Shown in pieces: positions 7,309 to 16,089 of a DNA stretch of 34,195 nucleotides. Below the pieces are notes generated by a model. The model was given only the letters and a program-made list of their open reading frames with translations. It had not been told where the DNA came from and did no database searches. The DNA is taken from NCBI GenBank assembly GCA_964630665.1, contig CAZVVN010000031.1, forward strand, positions 1 to 34,195, given 5' to 3'. Position 1 is the stretch's first letter. Each line of letters opens with the position of its first letter. The DNA comes from UBA9619 sp964630665 (GTDB lineage Bacteria; Pseudomonadota; Gammaproteobacteria; Arenicellales; UBA868). Made by a program: the position numbers and the translations under genes.

Positions 7309-10008
7309 TCAGCTGTGGGCCTGGGCCCAGTTCGCCCCGACACCGACGTCCACGATGAGCGGCACATCCAGCTCGGCAACGCCACTCATCAACGGTCCCA
7401 CGGCAGCCTGGACATCTGCCAGTTCCGCCTGGGGGACTTCCAGCACCAGTTCATCGTGAACCTGCATGATGGTGCGAGTCGAAAGGGCGTGTTGTCCAAT
7501 CCAGTCGTCGATCGCCACCATCGCCAGTTTGATCAGGTCCGCCGCAGTACCCTGCATAGGTGCGTTGATGGCGGCCCGTTCAGCGCCCTGGCGTCTGGCG
7601 TGGTTGCTTGAATTGATATCGACCAGAAACAGCCTTCGACCAAACACGGTTTCCACATAACGCTGTTCGCGCGCCTGCTCCCGGGTCTGATCCATGAATT
7701 CTCTGACACCGGGGTATCGGGCAAAATACAGATCAATATAGGTTTGCGCTTCGGCACGCCCGATCCCCAGCTGGCGGGCCAGACCGAATGCCGACATGCC
7801 GTAGATCAGCCCGAAATTGATCGCCTTGGCGCTTCGTCTCTGGTCGCTGTCAACCGCATCCAGCGATATTCCGAACACTTCCGACGCGGTGGCACGATGC
7901 ACATCCTGCTCATTCGCAAACGCATCGAGCAGCCCCTGGTCGCCGGACAGATGGGCCATGATCCTGAGTTCGATCTGGGAATAGTCTGCGGCAACCAGCA
8001 CGTAGCCGTCGTCCGGCACAAACGCTTCCCGAATCCGGCGGCCCTCGGTTGTCCGGACCGGAATGTTCTGCAGGTTCGGGTCACTGGACGAGAGCCTGCC
8101 GGTCGCAACCGAGGCCTGGTGATAGGACGTGTGAACCCGCCCGGTATCGGGGTTCACCAGGGCCGGTAGCTTGTCGGTGTAGGTCGATCTGAGTTTGCTG
8201 AGCGCTCGATGTTCCAGAATCAGCCTGGGTAGATCGTGTTGGTCAGCGAGCTCCTGGAGCACACTCTCCGACGTCGACGGCTGGCCCTTGGGCGTCTTAC
8301 GAATGACCGGTAACTGGAGCTGCTCATAGAGGATCTCCTGAATCTGCCGGGGCGAGGCCATATTGAAAGGGTGACCGGCCAGAGCATGAGCCTGCTGTTC
8401 CAAGTCACCGATCCTGACAGCCAGTTCGGCACTTTGTTTCAACAGCATCTCACAATCCACACGTACCCCGGTCCGTTCAATTCGCGACAGCACCGACAGC
8501 AGCGGCATTTCAATTTTTTGCAGCAGTTCGAGCTGATTTGTAACTTCTTTGAGACGCGGGTAGAGCATCTGGTGAAGGCGCAGGGTCAGATCAGCGTCCT
8601 CAGCAGCGTAAGGCGCCGCCTCTTCCAGGGGCACCTGATTGAACGACAACGCTCCCTTTCCCTTGCCAGCCACATCCTCGTAACGGATAGGGTTGATACC
8701 AAGGTATTTCAGAGCCAGCGTATCCAGATCATGTCGCGAGCCCGTACTGTCCAGCACATAGGATTCGAGCATCGTGTCAAAGCGGATACCCTTGAGTTCT
8801 ATCCCGTGGTTGAGCAGCACTGATCGATCGTACTTGAGGTTCTGCCCGACCTTGGGTCGGGCCGGATCCTCCAGCAGTGCGCGCAGCTTCTCCAAAGTCC
8901 CTTTCAAGGGCAGTTGGCCGGGCGCCCCCGGATAGTCGTGTGCCAACGGCAGGTAAGCGCCTTCACCGGGACGATCGGTGAATGAAAGACCTACGATACG
9001 GGCGCGCATGGCATCCAGCGAGGTGGTCTCGGTATCGATTGAAATCAGGTCGGCTTTTTCCAGTCTCCGAATCCAGGCTTTAAGCGATGCCTCATCGAGA
9101 ATGACATCGTAGTCAGCAACAGCATTTTCTGCCGGGACATCGCCCTGAATACCACCCAGTTCCGATAACCAGGTCTTGAATTCCAGCTGCGAATAAAGCG
9201 CCCGTAACCTCGATTCGTCCGCAGGCTGAAGACAAAGCTCCTGCGGTGTTGTCTCGAGCGCTACATCCAGCTTGATGGTTGCCAGTAGCCTGGACAGCGG
9301 CAGTTGATCCAGGGCACCGCGAAGGTTCTCACCAATCTTGCCGCTGATCGATCCGGCATTTAGGATCACTTCATCCAGTGAACCAAATGCCTTGAGCCAC
9401 TTACTGGCGGTCTTCGGGCCGACCTTCGGCACACCGGGGATGTTATCGGCACTGTCCCCGACGAGGGCCAAAAAGTCGACCATCCTCTCCGGCGGCACAC
9501 CGAACTTCTTCTCGACCCCGGCCCGGTCATACGTGATGTTCTTCATACTGTCCATCAGTACAACATTTTCATTGACCAACTGGGCCAGATCTTTGTCACC
9601 ACTGACCAGAACAGTCTTCAATCCTTGCTGTGTTGCAGCGACCGCCAGAGTACCCATCACGTCATCAGCCTCTACACCGCTGATGCACAGCAGAGGCAAC
9701 CCGAGCGCCCGGATAACCTCATGCACCAACTCAACCTGGGTACGCAATTCATCCGGCATCGGCGGACGGTTGGCCTTGTACTGGGGATACAGTTCGTCCC
9801 TGAAAGTCGGGCCGGGTGCATCGAACACCACGGTAAGAAACCTGGACGGTTGTTCTTTGAGCAACCGGCGCAACATGTTGACCACGCCGTACACCGCCCC
9901 GGTTGCCTCACCCTGGGAGTTGGTGAGGTTCGGCATGGCATGAAATGCCCGGTAGAGATAGGACGACCCGTCTACCAGCACCAGTTTCTCAGACACACTC
10001 GACACCAT
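7309..10008 (-). CDS. polA: DNA polymerase I
   Basis: PolA fills gaps and removes RNA primers in replication and repair. The 899 residues comprise three domains. The N-terminal 5'-3' exonuclease (about 1-290) has LVLVDGSSYLYRAF, a GVEADDVMG acidic cluster and SGDKD. The 3'-5' exonuclease (about 310-500) retains IDTETTSLD, NLKYD and YAAEDAD, so proofreading looks intact. The polymerase domain has DYSQIELR (motif A), the O-helix segment RRSAKAINFGLIYG and QVHDELVLE (motif C). The start at 10006-10008 gives the expected MVSSVSEKLVLVDGSS; an upstream extension in the same frame has no family character and a clear Shine-Dalgarno is not visible. It diverges from a DUF2782 gene. Confidence 0.98.
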   Translation of the reverse strand: MVSSVSEKLVLVDGSSYLYRAFHAMPNLTNSQGEATGAVYGVVNMLRRLLKEQPSRFLTVVFDAPGPTFRDELYPQYKANRPPMPDELRTQVELVHEVIRALGLPLLCISGVEADDVMGTLAVAATQQGLKTVLVSGDKDLAQLVNENVVLMDSMKNITYDRAGVEKKFGVPPERMVDFLALVGDSADNIPGVPKVGPKTASKWLKAFGSLDEVILNAGSISGKIGENLRGALDQLPLSRLLATIKLDVALETTPQELCLQPADESRLRALYSQLEFKTWLSELGGIQGDVPAENAVADYDVILDEASLKAWIRRLEKADLISIDTETTSLDAMRARIVGLSFTDRPGEGAYLPLAHDYPGAPGQLPLKGTLEKLRALLEDPARPKVGQNLKYDRSVLLNHGIELKGIRFDTMLESYVLDSTGSRHDLDTLALKYLGINPIRYEDVAGKGKGALSFNQVPLEEAAPYAAEDADLTLRLHQMLYPRLKEVTNQLELLQKIEMPLLSVLSRIERTGVRVDCEMLLKQSAELAVRIGDLEQQAHALAGHPFNMASPRQIQEILYEQLQLPVIRKTPKGQPSTSESVLQELADQHDLPRLILEHRALSKLRSTYTDKLPALVNPDTGRVHTSYHQASVATGRLSSSDPNLQNIPVRTTEGRRIREAFVPDDGYVLVAADYSQIELRIMAHLSGDQGLLDAFANEQDVHRATASEVFGISLDAVDSDQRRSAKAINFGLIYGMSAFGLARQLGIGRAEAQTYIDLYFARYPGVREFMDQTREQAREQRYVETVFGRRLFLVDINSSNHARRQGAERAAINAPMQGTAADLIKLAMVAIDDWIGQHALSTRTIMQVHDELVLEVPQAELADVQAAVGPLMSGVAELDVPLIVDVGVGANWAQAHS

Positions 10009-10163
10009 TAAAAAAGTGGGTTTGGCGCGGTGGTTGTAAAAAGACCCGCACCGGCCGCTGCTAAGAAGTATACGGCCCAATCAGGAGCCACGACACTCAG
10101 CGCGGCGCTTGCATGACGGGCAACAGTGGCCGATGATATCCTCATGCCTGTCATGGAGGACCA

Positions 10164-10475
10164 ATGACCAAGATCAAACATACCGTTACGACCATCCTCA
10201 CTCTGGTGTTTCTGCTGGGCTGGAGCCAGGGCTCTGCCCAGTCTACCGATGACCGCAGCGCCACTGGGCAGACGGAGAACATCAGCCAGCAGGCCGGTTA
10301 CCCGGTACTGGAACGCCGGATCCTTGGGCAACTGAGATCCGTGCTGGTGATCCATGAACGAGGCCCCGACCAGGTGATCGAAGATCGATCAGGCGATGGT
10401 TCGTTCCTGGATCCGGAGCGGACCCTGGAACCACTCTCGACCATTCCACTGTGGAAGATCTTTGAGTGGAACTGA
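10164..10475 (+). CDS. DUF2782-like secreted protein next to polA
   Basis: The 103-residue protein has a signal peptide (MTKIKHTVTTILTLVFLLGW, with cleavage likely after GSAQ) and is therefore probably periplasmic. The C-terminal pattern VIEDRSGDGSF...IPLWKIFEWN resembles the end of DUF2782 proteins, which commonly sit divergently beside polA in Pseudomonas-like genomes. The function of that family is unknown. The ATG at 10164 is preceded by GGAGGA at 10155-10160, a good ribosome binding site. Its end overlaps the following small gene by 10 bases, suggesting coupled translation. The family call is based on this C-terminal pattern and on position. Confidence 0.65.
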   Translation: MTKIKHTVTTILTLVFLLGWSQGSAQSTDDRSATGQTENISQQAGYPVLERRILGQLRSVLVIHERGPDQVIEDRSGDGSFLDPERTLEPLSTIPLWKIFEWN

Positions 10476-10912
10476 ACCCGCGCCTGCCGGTTCGACTGAC
10501 CTCCCGCCTGATCCTCGTCTTCGCTGCCGTACTGTTACAGGCCGCCTGCCAGTCTTCCGACCCACGGCCCGACGGTCCCGTCGCTTCGATACGCTTTTAC
10601 ACCGTCAACAGCCAGAATCAACAGCGGGAACTGTACTTGCTGCCCAACCGGAACCGGGCGGGTTGCTTTAACCTGCCGCTGTCGGTCGATGTCTACCGCG
10701 TTGCGCAGATCGGATTTGTATCCTGCTCGGTCTACAGTGACAGCAACTGTGATCCGGCAACCGCACACATGATGTACTGGTCGGGCAAAGCACGGAAGGA
10801 CCCCAACAAGAAAAAACCAACAACCCTCATGACCGAAGGGGCGATGTGGCGGATTGAAGGTACCCGGGAGGCAGCGCTACGCTCCTGGGAATGCGTCCTG
10901 AAAACGCCGTGA
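10466..10912 (+). CDS. Hypothetical small lipoprotein or secreted protein
   Basis: I do not recognise a named family for this 148-residue protein. It has an N-terminal hydrophobic segment (LTSRLILVFAAVLLQAAC) that ends in a possible lipobox with Cys28, although Gln at -3 is unusual. The mature part contains several further Cys residues (GCFNL, SCSVYSDSNCD, WECVL) that could form disulfides in the periplasm. The proposed start is the GTG at 10466, inside the end of the preceding DUF2782-like gene (10-base overlap), which implies translational coupling. Base composition matches the neighbours. There is no transmembrane segment other than the signal. Confidence 0.6.
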   Translation: MELNPRLPVRLTSRLILVFAAVLLQAACQSSDPRPDGPVASIRFYTVNSQNQQRELYLLPNRNRAGCFNLPLSVDVYRVAQIGFVSCSVYSDSNCDPATAHMMYWSGKARKDPNKKKPTTLMTEGAMWRIEGTREAALRSWECVLKTP

Positions 10913-10961
10913 AGATTCCCCGGTTTTTATCTGAAGCGATATCCTGAGCAGTCGGCAGCGG

Positions 10962-12260
10962 TCATGAAGACACTTGAGCGGCGATGGCCATCCCCTTGAG
11001 AATGTTCAGCGCTTCGCGGACCTGCAGATCGCGTACCTTATGCCCGCCGTCCTCAACATCGGTCGGCTCCCCGCCAGCCTTGGACTCATTCTCCAGATGA
11101 CCGGAGAGGTCTGATTCACGAAGCTGATCGTGAGTCTCGCCTGTATCTTCGACAGGCTGTTTGCTGCCACTGCTGATCACGTCGGGCGTAATGCCGGTCG
11201 CCTGGATAGATCGGTCATTGGGGGTGTAGTAGCGCGCAGTCGTGATTTTCAGTGCGGCGCCATTGTGCATCGGTAATATAGTCTGAACCGAGCCCTTGCC
11301 GAAGGTCTGAACCCCCAGAATGAGAGCACGTCCGTGATCCTGGAGAGCGCCCGCTACGATCTCGGAAGCCGACGCGGAACCGCCATTCACGAGCACGACC
11401 AGTGGCGCACCGTTAAGAAAATCCTTGGGTGTAGCACTGAACGTCACCTCGGAATCAGCGCTACGCCCGCGTGTTGAAACGATCAGACCTTTTCTGAGGA
11501 ATGTGTCGCTGACCTCAACCGCACCGTCCAGCACACCGCCAGGATTGTCCCGCAGGTCCAATATCAGACCCTGTAATGTCCCGTCATCGGCTTCCCGTGC
11601 CAGGCGCACCAGTTCGCGGCGCAGGGAACCGGCGGTACCGGTCTGGAACTGGGTAACCCGGACGTAGCCGAAACCTGGTTCAAGCAGTTGACCGCGGACA
11701 CTCTCGATGTGGATGATGGCTCTTTCAAGCGTCACGTCGAATGGCTGCGGCTGGTCTTTGCGTACGATCGTCAGAACGATCTCGGAGCCAGGCTCACCGC
11801 GCATCAACGATACGGCTTCATCCAGGGACTGCCCTTCGACCTTGATCCCGTCAAGGCTGATGATCAGGTCTCCCGCCTTCAGACCGGCCTTGTCGGCTGG
11901 TGTTCCGTCGATGGGTGCGACCACCTTGATCAGGCCATTTTCCAGTGTGACCTCAAGACCCAGGCCACCGAATTCCCCATGCGTATCGATATTCATCTCC
12001 CGATATGACTCGGGATCCAGATAGACCGTGTGGGGGTCCAGGCCCTCCAACATGCCCTCGATCGCATCCTTGAGCAGCTGGCTGTCCGGAATATCTTCCA
12101 CGTAGTCGGACTTGACCTTGCCAAAGATCTCGGCAAAGACCTTGAGGTCTCCCACGGGCAGAACGACCTTCTCGACAGTGCCCTCGGCACGGGCAATCTG
12201 ACCGACACCGATACCCAGCCAAAGAATCAGACAGATCAGGATTCGGGGCAGGGTCTTCAT
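10962..12260 (-). CDS. ctpA: S41 family carboxyl-terminal processing protease
   Basis: This is a periplasmic serine protease of the Prc/CtpA type that trims or degrades cell-envelope proteins. The 432-residue product begins with a signal peptide ending in ARA-EG. An S41 N-terminal helical region follows (FAEIFGKVKSDYVED). The PDZ domain (about 95-180) has GGLGLEV and AGLKAGDLIISLDG. In the catalytic core NGGSASASEIVAGAL carries the nucleophilic Ser and QTFGKGSVQ the general-base Lys. The start at 12258-12260 was chosen because it opens the signal peptide and has a GGAG upstream; the open frame further upstream does not fit. The gpmI-envC-ctpA block often lies near secB/yibN in Gammaproteobacteria, matching its position here. 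Confidence 0.93.
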   Translation of the reverse strand: MKTLPRILICLILWLGIGVGQIARAEGTVEKVVLPVGDLKVFAEIFGKVKSDYVEDIPDSQLLKDAIEGMLEGLDPHTVYLDPESYREMNIDTHGEFGGLGLEVTLENGLIKVVAPIDGTPADKAGLKAGDLIISLDGIKVEGQSLDEAVSLMRGEPGSEIVLTIVRKDQPQPFDVTLERAIIHIESVRGQLLEPGFGYVRVTQFQTGTAGSLRRELVRLAREADDGTLQGLILDLRDNPGGVLDGAVEVSDTFLRKGLIVSTRGRSADSEVTFSATPKDFLNGAPLVVLVNGGSASASEIVAGALQDHGRALILGVQTFGKGSVQTILPMHNGAALKITTARYYTPNDRSIQATGITPDVISSGSKQPVEDTGETHDQLRESDLSGHLENESKAGGEPTDVEDGGHKVRDLQVREALNILKGMAIAAQVSS

Positions 12261-12447
12261 TGCTTCACTCCAGCTTGGTGGAAGATCGGTGTGGGAGGCC
12301 AGACAACCGGTGCAAGTATAAATCGGCACCCCGGCTGGTTGATGTCGCCCACGCGGCGTGCTGTGGACTCGAGCCGGCAATTACTTCTCCGAACGTACCT
12401 GAGCCTGGTTTCAGGCGCCCGCTTCGGATCACTGGACAAATAGTACA

Positions 12448-12482
12448 TTAGCGTATAAGGTAAGATTAATATTAACGTAATT
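12448..12482. promoter_or_regulatory. AT-rich palindrome and direct repeats before the arsR-type gene
   Basis: TTAATATTAA at 12466-12475 is a perfect 10-base palindrome. It lies between two related sequences, ATTAGCGTA at 12448-12456 and ATTAACGTA at 12471-12479. The block ends about 18 bases before the ArsR-type start codon, where autoregulatory operators of this family usually lie. The match to an operator is inference. Confidence 0.45.
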
Positions 12483-12499
12483 TCTCAATAAACGCTGAT

Positions 12500-12856
12500 A
12501 TGGCCCTAGTTTCAGATAGTGAATCTTCCTCGAATGAAGTCATCAGTGCAGCGGTGATGCTGGCAGACGATCGGGACCTGTACGTGGCATCTCGGGCCCT
12601 GAAAGCCATGGGGCATCCCCTGCGACTGAAGATTCTCTGTATCCTCGCCGGCGCCACTGAGATCAGCGTTCAGGACCTGGTTGAGCGGGTCGGTACTTCC
12701 CAGAGCAACATCTCCCAGCATCTTTCGATTCTACGAGACAAGGGCATTCTCGACTCGCGCAAGGATGCCAACAAAGTTTTCTACCGTATCGGCGATGAGA
12801 AGATACTCCAACTCATGGGGACCATGCACGCGGCCTTTTGCAGTCCACCGGCCTGA
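12500..12856 (+). CDS. ArsR-family winged-helix regulator with BigR/SqrR-like cysteine pair
   Basis: The 118-residue protein is a small winged-helix repressor. The domain runs from AMGHPLRLKIL (about residue 37) through the recognition helix TSQSNISQHLSILRDKG (66-82) to the wing RKDANKVFYRIGD. It lacks the ELCVC metal site of arsenic/cadmium sensors. It has only two Cys, Cys47 in LKILCIL and Cys114 in HAAFCSP near the C-terminus. That placement resembles the persulfide sensors BigR, SqrR and YgaV, where two Cys about 66 apart form a sulfur bridge; here the spacing is 67. A rhodanese gene follows 92 bases downstream on the same strand, which fits sulfur chemistry. The start ATG 12500 follows the AT-rich operator-like region. 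The effector is an inference. Confidence 0.85.
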   Translation: MALVSDSESSSNEVISAAVMLADDRDLYVASRALKAMGHPLRLKILCILAGATEISVQDLVERVGTSQSNISQHLSILRDKGILDSRKDANKVFYRIGDEKILQLMGTMHAAFCSPPA

Positions 12857-12948
12857 GAGCTTCTGACAGCTTCCCGTACGATGCCCGGTCGGCCAACTAC
12901 TGCCGGCTTGCTGTACACTAGCGCACCCGTTTGAGCGCTGAACTTTCC

Positions 12949-13368
12949 ATGGACATTCAATTCATCGCCGAAAACTGGCACCTGTTTGCAGCGCTTGTGG
13001 TGATCTGCACCCTGCTGGTCGTGGATTCGCTGCGTCGCAGCGGTGGCTCGAACCAGGTCAGCGCCGTGCAACTACCACAGCTGATCAATCACGACGGAGC
13101 GGTTGTCGTTGACGTCTGTGAGTCAGCTGATTTTGACAAAGGTCACATACCAGCCGCCATCAACATCCCGATGGGCCAACTCAAGGACAACCTGAAGCGT
13201 TTGAACAAATATCGTGACAGGAAAAAGCCGATCGTCCTGACCTGCCAGAGTGGTACCAGGGCCGGCCGTGCTGCAGCCATTTTGCGCAAGAACGAGTTCT
13301 CCAACGTCTACACGCTGACCGGTGGCATCGCCGCATGGGAGAAAGAGAACCTTCCAATCGAGCGCTGA
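12949..13368 (+). CDS. yibN: Membrane-anchored rhodanese-like protein YibN
   Basis: This 139-residue protein has one N-terminal membrane helix (WHLFAALVVICTLLVVDSL) followed by a single rhodanese domain. The domain contains VVVDVCESADFDKGHIPAAINIP, and the active-site loop CQSGTRAGRAA holds the Cys that would carry a persulfide sulfur. It is therefore a likely sulfurtransferase facing the cytoplasm from the inner membrane. The yibN gene commonly precedes secB and gpsA in Gammaproteobacteria; here grxC, often found between them, is absent. I prefer the ATG at 12949; a TTG at 12931 is in frame, and neither has a clear ribosome binding site. The coding end lies 26 bases before secB. Confidence 0.9.
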   Translation: MDIQFIAENWHLFAALVVICTLLVVDSLRRSGGSNQVSAVQLPQLINHDGAVVVDVCESADFDKGHIPAAINIPMGQLKDNLKRLNKYRDRKKPIVLTCQSGTRAGRAAAILRKNEFSNVYTLTGGIAAWEKENLPIER

Positions 13369-13394
13369 ACCTCAACTACCCGGCAGACCCGACC

Positions 13395-13877
13395 ATGTCA
13401 GACCCCGACGCTGTTGACCAGCCAACTTTTAGTTTCAACCAGGTGTACGTCAAGGATTTTTCCTTCGAATCCCCCGACAGCCCACAGATCTTTTCCCGCG
13501 AATTCAACCCCAAGATCGATATCCAGCTGAATGTTTCACACCAGGTACTCGACTCCGACAACGGTGTGTTCGAGGCGGTATTGTCATGCACCGTGACAGC
13601 AAAAACTGGCGAAGAAACGGCTTTTCTCGCGGAGTGTCAGCAAGCCGGTGTCTTCACTTTAAATGGCTATGACGAATCGACTCTGGAACAGGTTCTCGAG
13701 GGGGCTTGTCCCAATATGCTGTTTCCCTATCTTCGGGAGACTGTGGGGCAGATGGTCGCCAAGGGCGGATTCCCTCACATGCTCCTGAGCCCGGTCAATT
13801 TCGACGTGATGTACCAGAACAAAAAAGCAGCTGAACAAACTTCGGCCGGCAACGGCAGCGGTGCCGAACCCAACTGA
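13395..13877 (+). CDS. secB: Protein-export chaperone SecB
   Basis: SecB keeps secretory preproteins unfolded and delivers them to SecA. The 160-residue length is typical. Family features include FSFNQVYVKDFSFESPDSPQ at the start, the core LNVSHQVLD...VFEAVLSCTVTAK, and QQAGVFTL followed by CPNMLFPYLRETV and GGFPHMLLSPVNFD. The ATG at 13395 begins MSDPDAVDQ; the open frame further upstream overlaps yibN and is not family-like. It sits between yibN and gpsA, the standard gammaproteobacterial order, and is probably co-transcribed with both. Presence of secB itself supports a proteobacterial origin. Confidence 0.97.
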   Translation: MSDPDAVDQPTFSFNQVYVKDFSFESPDSPQIFSREFNPKIDIQLNVSHQVLDSDNGVFEAVLSCTVTAKTGEETAFLAECQQAGVFTLNGYDESTLEQVLEGACPNMLFPYLRETVGQMVAKGGFPHMLLSPVNFDVMYQNKKAAEQTSAGNGSGAEPN

Positions 13878-13925
13878 ATCAGGCCTTCCCCGCAACCCGG
13901 GTGAACTGCCCAGACAAGACAAGCT

Positions 13926-14951
13926 TTGAGCAGAAAACAACATCAGGCCCTGGCCGTGCTGGGTGCGGGCTCCTGGGGAACTGCACTGGCAATGTTGACC
14001 GCACGCATTGGCCGGTCGGTGCTGCTTTGGACCCATGATGATAAAAAACGGTTGACACCGCTCAGCGGGAACCATCCCCATGGCCAGCTGCCTGGCGCGC
14101 TGACCCTGCCGGAAAACATCAAGCTTACGAGCCACTTTGAGCAACTAATCGAACACAGCAGCGACTTCGTGGTTGCCGTTCCCAGCCATGGGTTCAGATC
14201 GGTCCTGGAAAGACTCTCCCATCATCTCGACGCGTTTCCCACTCCGCCGCGCATCTGCTGGGGAACCAAGGGGTTTGAACCGGACAGTGGCTTGTTACTG
14301 AGCGAGGTATTCGATCAGGTTCTGGGCGACGCGGCGGTTCCAGCGGTGCTGTCAGGCCCGAGTTTCGCCGCTGAAGTGGTACGCCGTTTACCCACCGCTC
14401 TGACCACAGCCGCCCGCACCTTGGAAACGGCGGACAGCGTCGCGCACTGGTTTCGGGATGACCGCACCCGGGTCTATACCAGTACCGATCTGCCGGGTGT
14501 ACAGCTCGGAGGTGCAATCAAGAACGTGATTGCCATCGCTGCCGGAATCAGCGACGGCCTGGGTTTTGGTGCCAACGCCCGCGCAGCACTGATCACCCGT
14601 GGCCTGGCAGAGATGAGTCGCCTCGGTACAGCACTGGGTGGGCAGGCTGACACCTTCATGGGATTGACGGGTATGGGTGACCTGATCCTGACCTGTACTG
14701 ATGACCAGTCACGTAACCGGCGGGTCGGTCTGGGCATCGCGACAGGAAAACCGATCAAACAGGTACTGGTCGACATCGGACAAGAAGCCGAAGGCGTCAA
14801 CACAACCCAGGTGCTTTACCAGAAAAGCGCCAGCAACGCAGTTTCCCTGCCGATCACAGAACAGGTCTACCGCGTGCTGTTCGAGGGCTTGGAACCGGCC
14901 TCGGCCGTCACCGCACTGCTCGGCCGAGAGCCACGACCTGAAAAGAACTGA
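13926..14951 (+). CDS. gpsA: NAD(P)-dependent glycerol-3-phosphate dehydrogenase
   Basis: GpsA reduces dihydroxyacetone phosphate to sn-glycerol-3-phosphate, the backbone of phospholipids. The Rossmann motif LGAGSWGTALA lies at about residues 12-22. The catalytic-domain segments GVQLGGAIKNVIAIAAGISDGLGFGANA and MGLTGMGDLILTC are intact, with the conserved Lys in AIKN. Length (341 residues) matches E. coli GpsA (339). The start appears to be a TTG at 13926, because no in-frame ATG or GTG lies close upstream and the next internal Met would cut the NAD site; no strong ribosome binding site is visible. The gene lies 48 bases after secB and converges with the oxidoreductase operon. Confidence 0.95.
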   Translation: MSRKQHQALAVLGAGSWGTALAMLTARIGRSVLLWTHDDKKRLTPLSGNHPHGQLPGALTLPENIKLTSHFEQLIEHSSDFVVAVPSHGFRSVLERLSHHLDAFPTPPRICWGTKGFEPDSGLLLSEVFDQVLGDAAVPAVLSGPSFAAEVVRRLPTALTTAARTLETADSVAHWFRDDRTRVYTSTDLPGVQLGGAIKNVIAIAAGISDGLGFGANARAALITRGLAEMSRLGTALGGQADTFMGLTGMGDLILTCTDDQSRNRRVGLGIATGKPIKQVLVDIGQEAEGVNTTQVLYQKSASNAVSLPITEQVYRVLFEGLEPASAVTALLGREPRPEKN

Positions 14952-15001
14952 GATGGAACAGGTTGACAGTTAAGATCCGGCTATAAGAAGCGACCCGCAG
15001 C

Positions 15002-15020
15002 TCTGGAGAACAACTCCAGA
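15002..15020. terminator. Short hairpin between convergent gpsA and 2-oxoacid oxidoreductase genes
   Basis: TCTGGAG (15002-15008) and CTCCAGA (15014-15020) form a perfect 7-base-pair stem with loop AACAA, in the 85-base gap between convergent genes. There is no strong T-run on either side, so it is a weak candidate for a bidirectional terminator. Confidence 0.4.
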
Positions 15021-15036
15021 ACCGACTTTACGGATC

Positions 15037-16089
15037 TCAGCGCCAAGCCTTTTGCAGGTCTTCCAGTACCGCTGCACCGGGTATCAGCCGACTTGACTCG
15101 AGTGCGTTGAGCGGGGTCTTGGCCGTGTTTTTCGTGCGATGCAGATCCAAAGCATCTTCGTCAAGAAACAAAAGCCCGGTGACGATTTCTCCCTGAGCCT
15201 GGTGTGCTCGTATGTAAGCGGTGGCCGCCCCGGGGTCAAACGGGTCGTAATCATCGTCCACTTTACGCAGCGTGATCCGACTGCCATCGTGCAGAGTCAC
15301 TGAAGTCACCGCCTTTTCGAGATTGGCTTCAATTGGCTCCAGTACTGGAATGAAATCAGCATACACAGTCGTACGCTCCGAATCTCTGGTATACGCATAG
15401 CTTTTGGTCGACCCTTCGTGGTCATTGAACGTCACACAGGGCGAGATTACGTCCAGCATGGCAAAACCCGGGTGCTGAATGGCGGCTTTGAGCAGTGGAA
15501 CCAAATTGCGTTTGTCGCCGGAAAACCCGCGGGCGACGAACGAGCAGCCAAAGTTGATCGCCGTCAGAACCGGATCAATCGGTGGCTGGCCGTTAGCCTC
15601 ACCGCCCTTGCGAGCGGTACTACCGACATCTGCCGAGGCAGAGAACTGCCCTTTAGTCAACCCGTAAACACCATTGTTTTCAAGCACATACAACATGTTA
15701 ACGTTGCGCCGGATCGCGTGACAGAACTGCCCGAGCCCGATGGAAAGCGAGTCGCCGTCGCCGGACACCCCGATGTAATGCAGGTCACGATTCGCGGCAT
15801 TCGCGCCCGTTAGGATCGAGGGCATGCGACCGTGAACTGAGTTAAAGCCGTGGGCCGGTCGCAGAAAATAGGTCGGGGTTTTGCTCGAACAGCCGATCCC
15901 CGAGACCTTGGCGACCCGGTGCGGCTCAATATCGAGCTCGTAGTAGGCCTGGACGATCGCCGCAGAAATCGAGTCATGGCCGCAACCGGCACACAACGTC
16001 GACATCGCTCCTTCGTAGTCTGCAATGGTCAGTCCCAGGGTATTCTGCGGCAGACCCTTGGTGAGCCTTGGTTTTTTTATGAAACTCAT
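15037..16089 (-). CDS. korB: 2-oxoacid:ferredoxin oxidoreductase, beta (TPP) subunit
   Basis: This 350-residue subunit binds thiamine pyrophosphate and, in this family, an iron-sulfur cluster through Cys residues seen in LCAGCGHD and IGCSSKTP. The TPP/Mg site is GDGDSLSIG...LENNGVYGLTKGQ (about residues 110-147). With the alpha subunit it oxidatively decarboxylates a 2-oxoacid with CoA and reduces ferredoxin. The KGQFSAS and GFNSVHGRMPSI segments resemble 2-oxoglutarate enzymes more than pyruvate enzymes, but substrate is not certain. Its ATG overlaps the end of the alpha gene by 4 bases, so translation is coupled. An in vivo redox partner may be the flavoprotein encoded first in the operon. 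Confidence 0.9.
   Translation of the reverse strand: MSFIKKPRLTKGLPQNTLGLTIADYEGAMSTLCAGCGHDSISAAIVQAYYELDIEPHRVAKVSGIGCSSKTPTYFLRPAHGFNSVHGRMPSILTGANAANRDLHYIGVSGDGDSLSIGLGQFCHAIRRNVNMLYVLENNGVYGLTKGQFSASADVGSTARKGGEANGQPPIDPVLTAINFGCSFVARGFSGDKRNLVPLLKAAIQHPGFAMLDVISPCVTFNDHEGSTKSYAYTRDSERTTVYADFIPVLEPIEANLEKAVTSVTLHDGSRITLRKVDDDYDPFDPGAATAYIRAHQAQGEIVTGLLFLDEDALDLHRTKNTAKTPLNALESSRLIPGAAVLEDLQKAWR

Noticed and set aside
9338..9943. Plus-strand open frame (201 codons) opposite polA
   Set aside because: It is Ser/Thr/Pro-rich with no domain and lies wholly inside the polA exonuclease region, so it is an antisense shadow.
12431..12499. Attachment site or small mobile-element end
   Set aside because: The AT-rich repeats before the ArsR-type gene have no transposase, target duplication or tRNA nearby; an operator explains them better.
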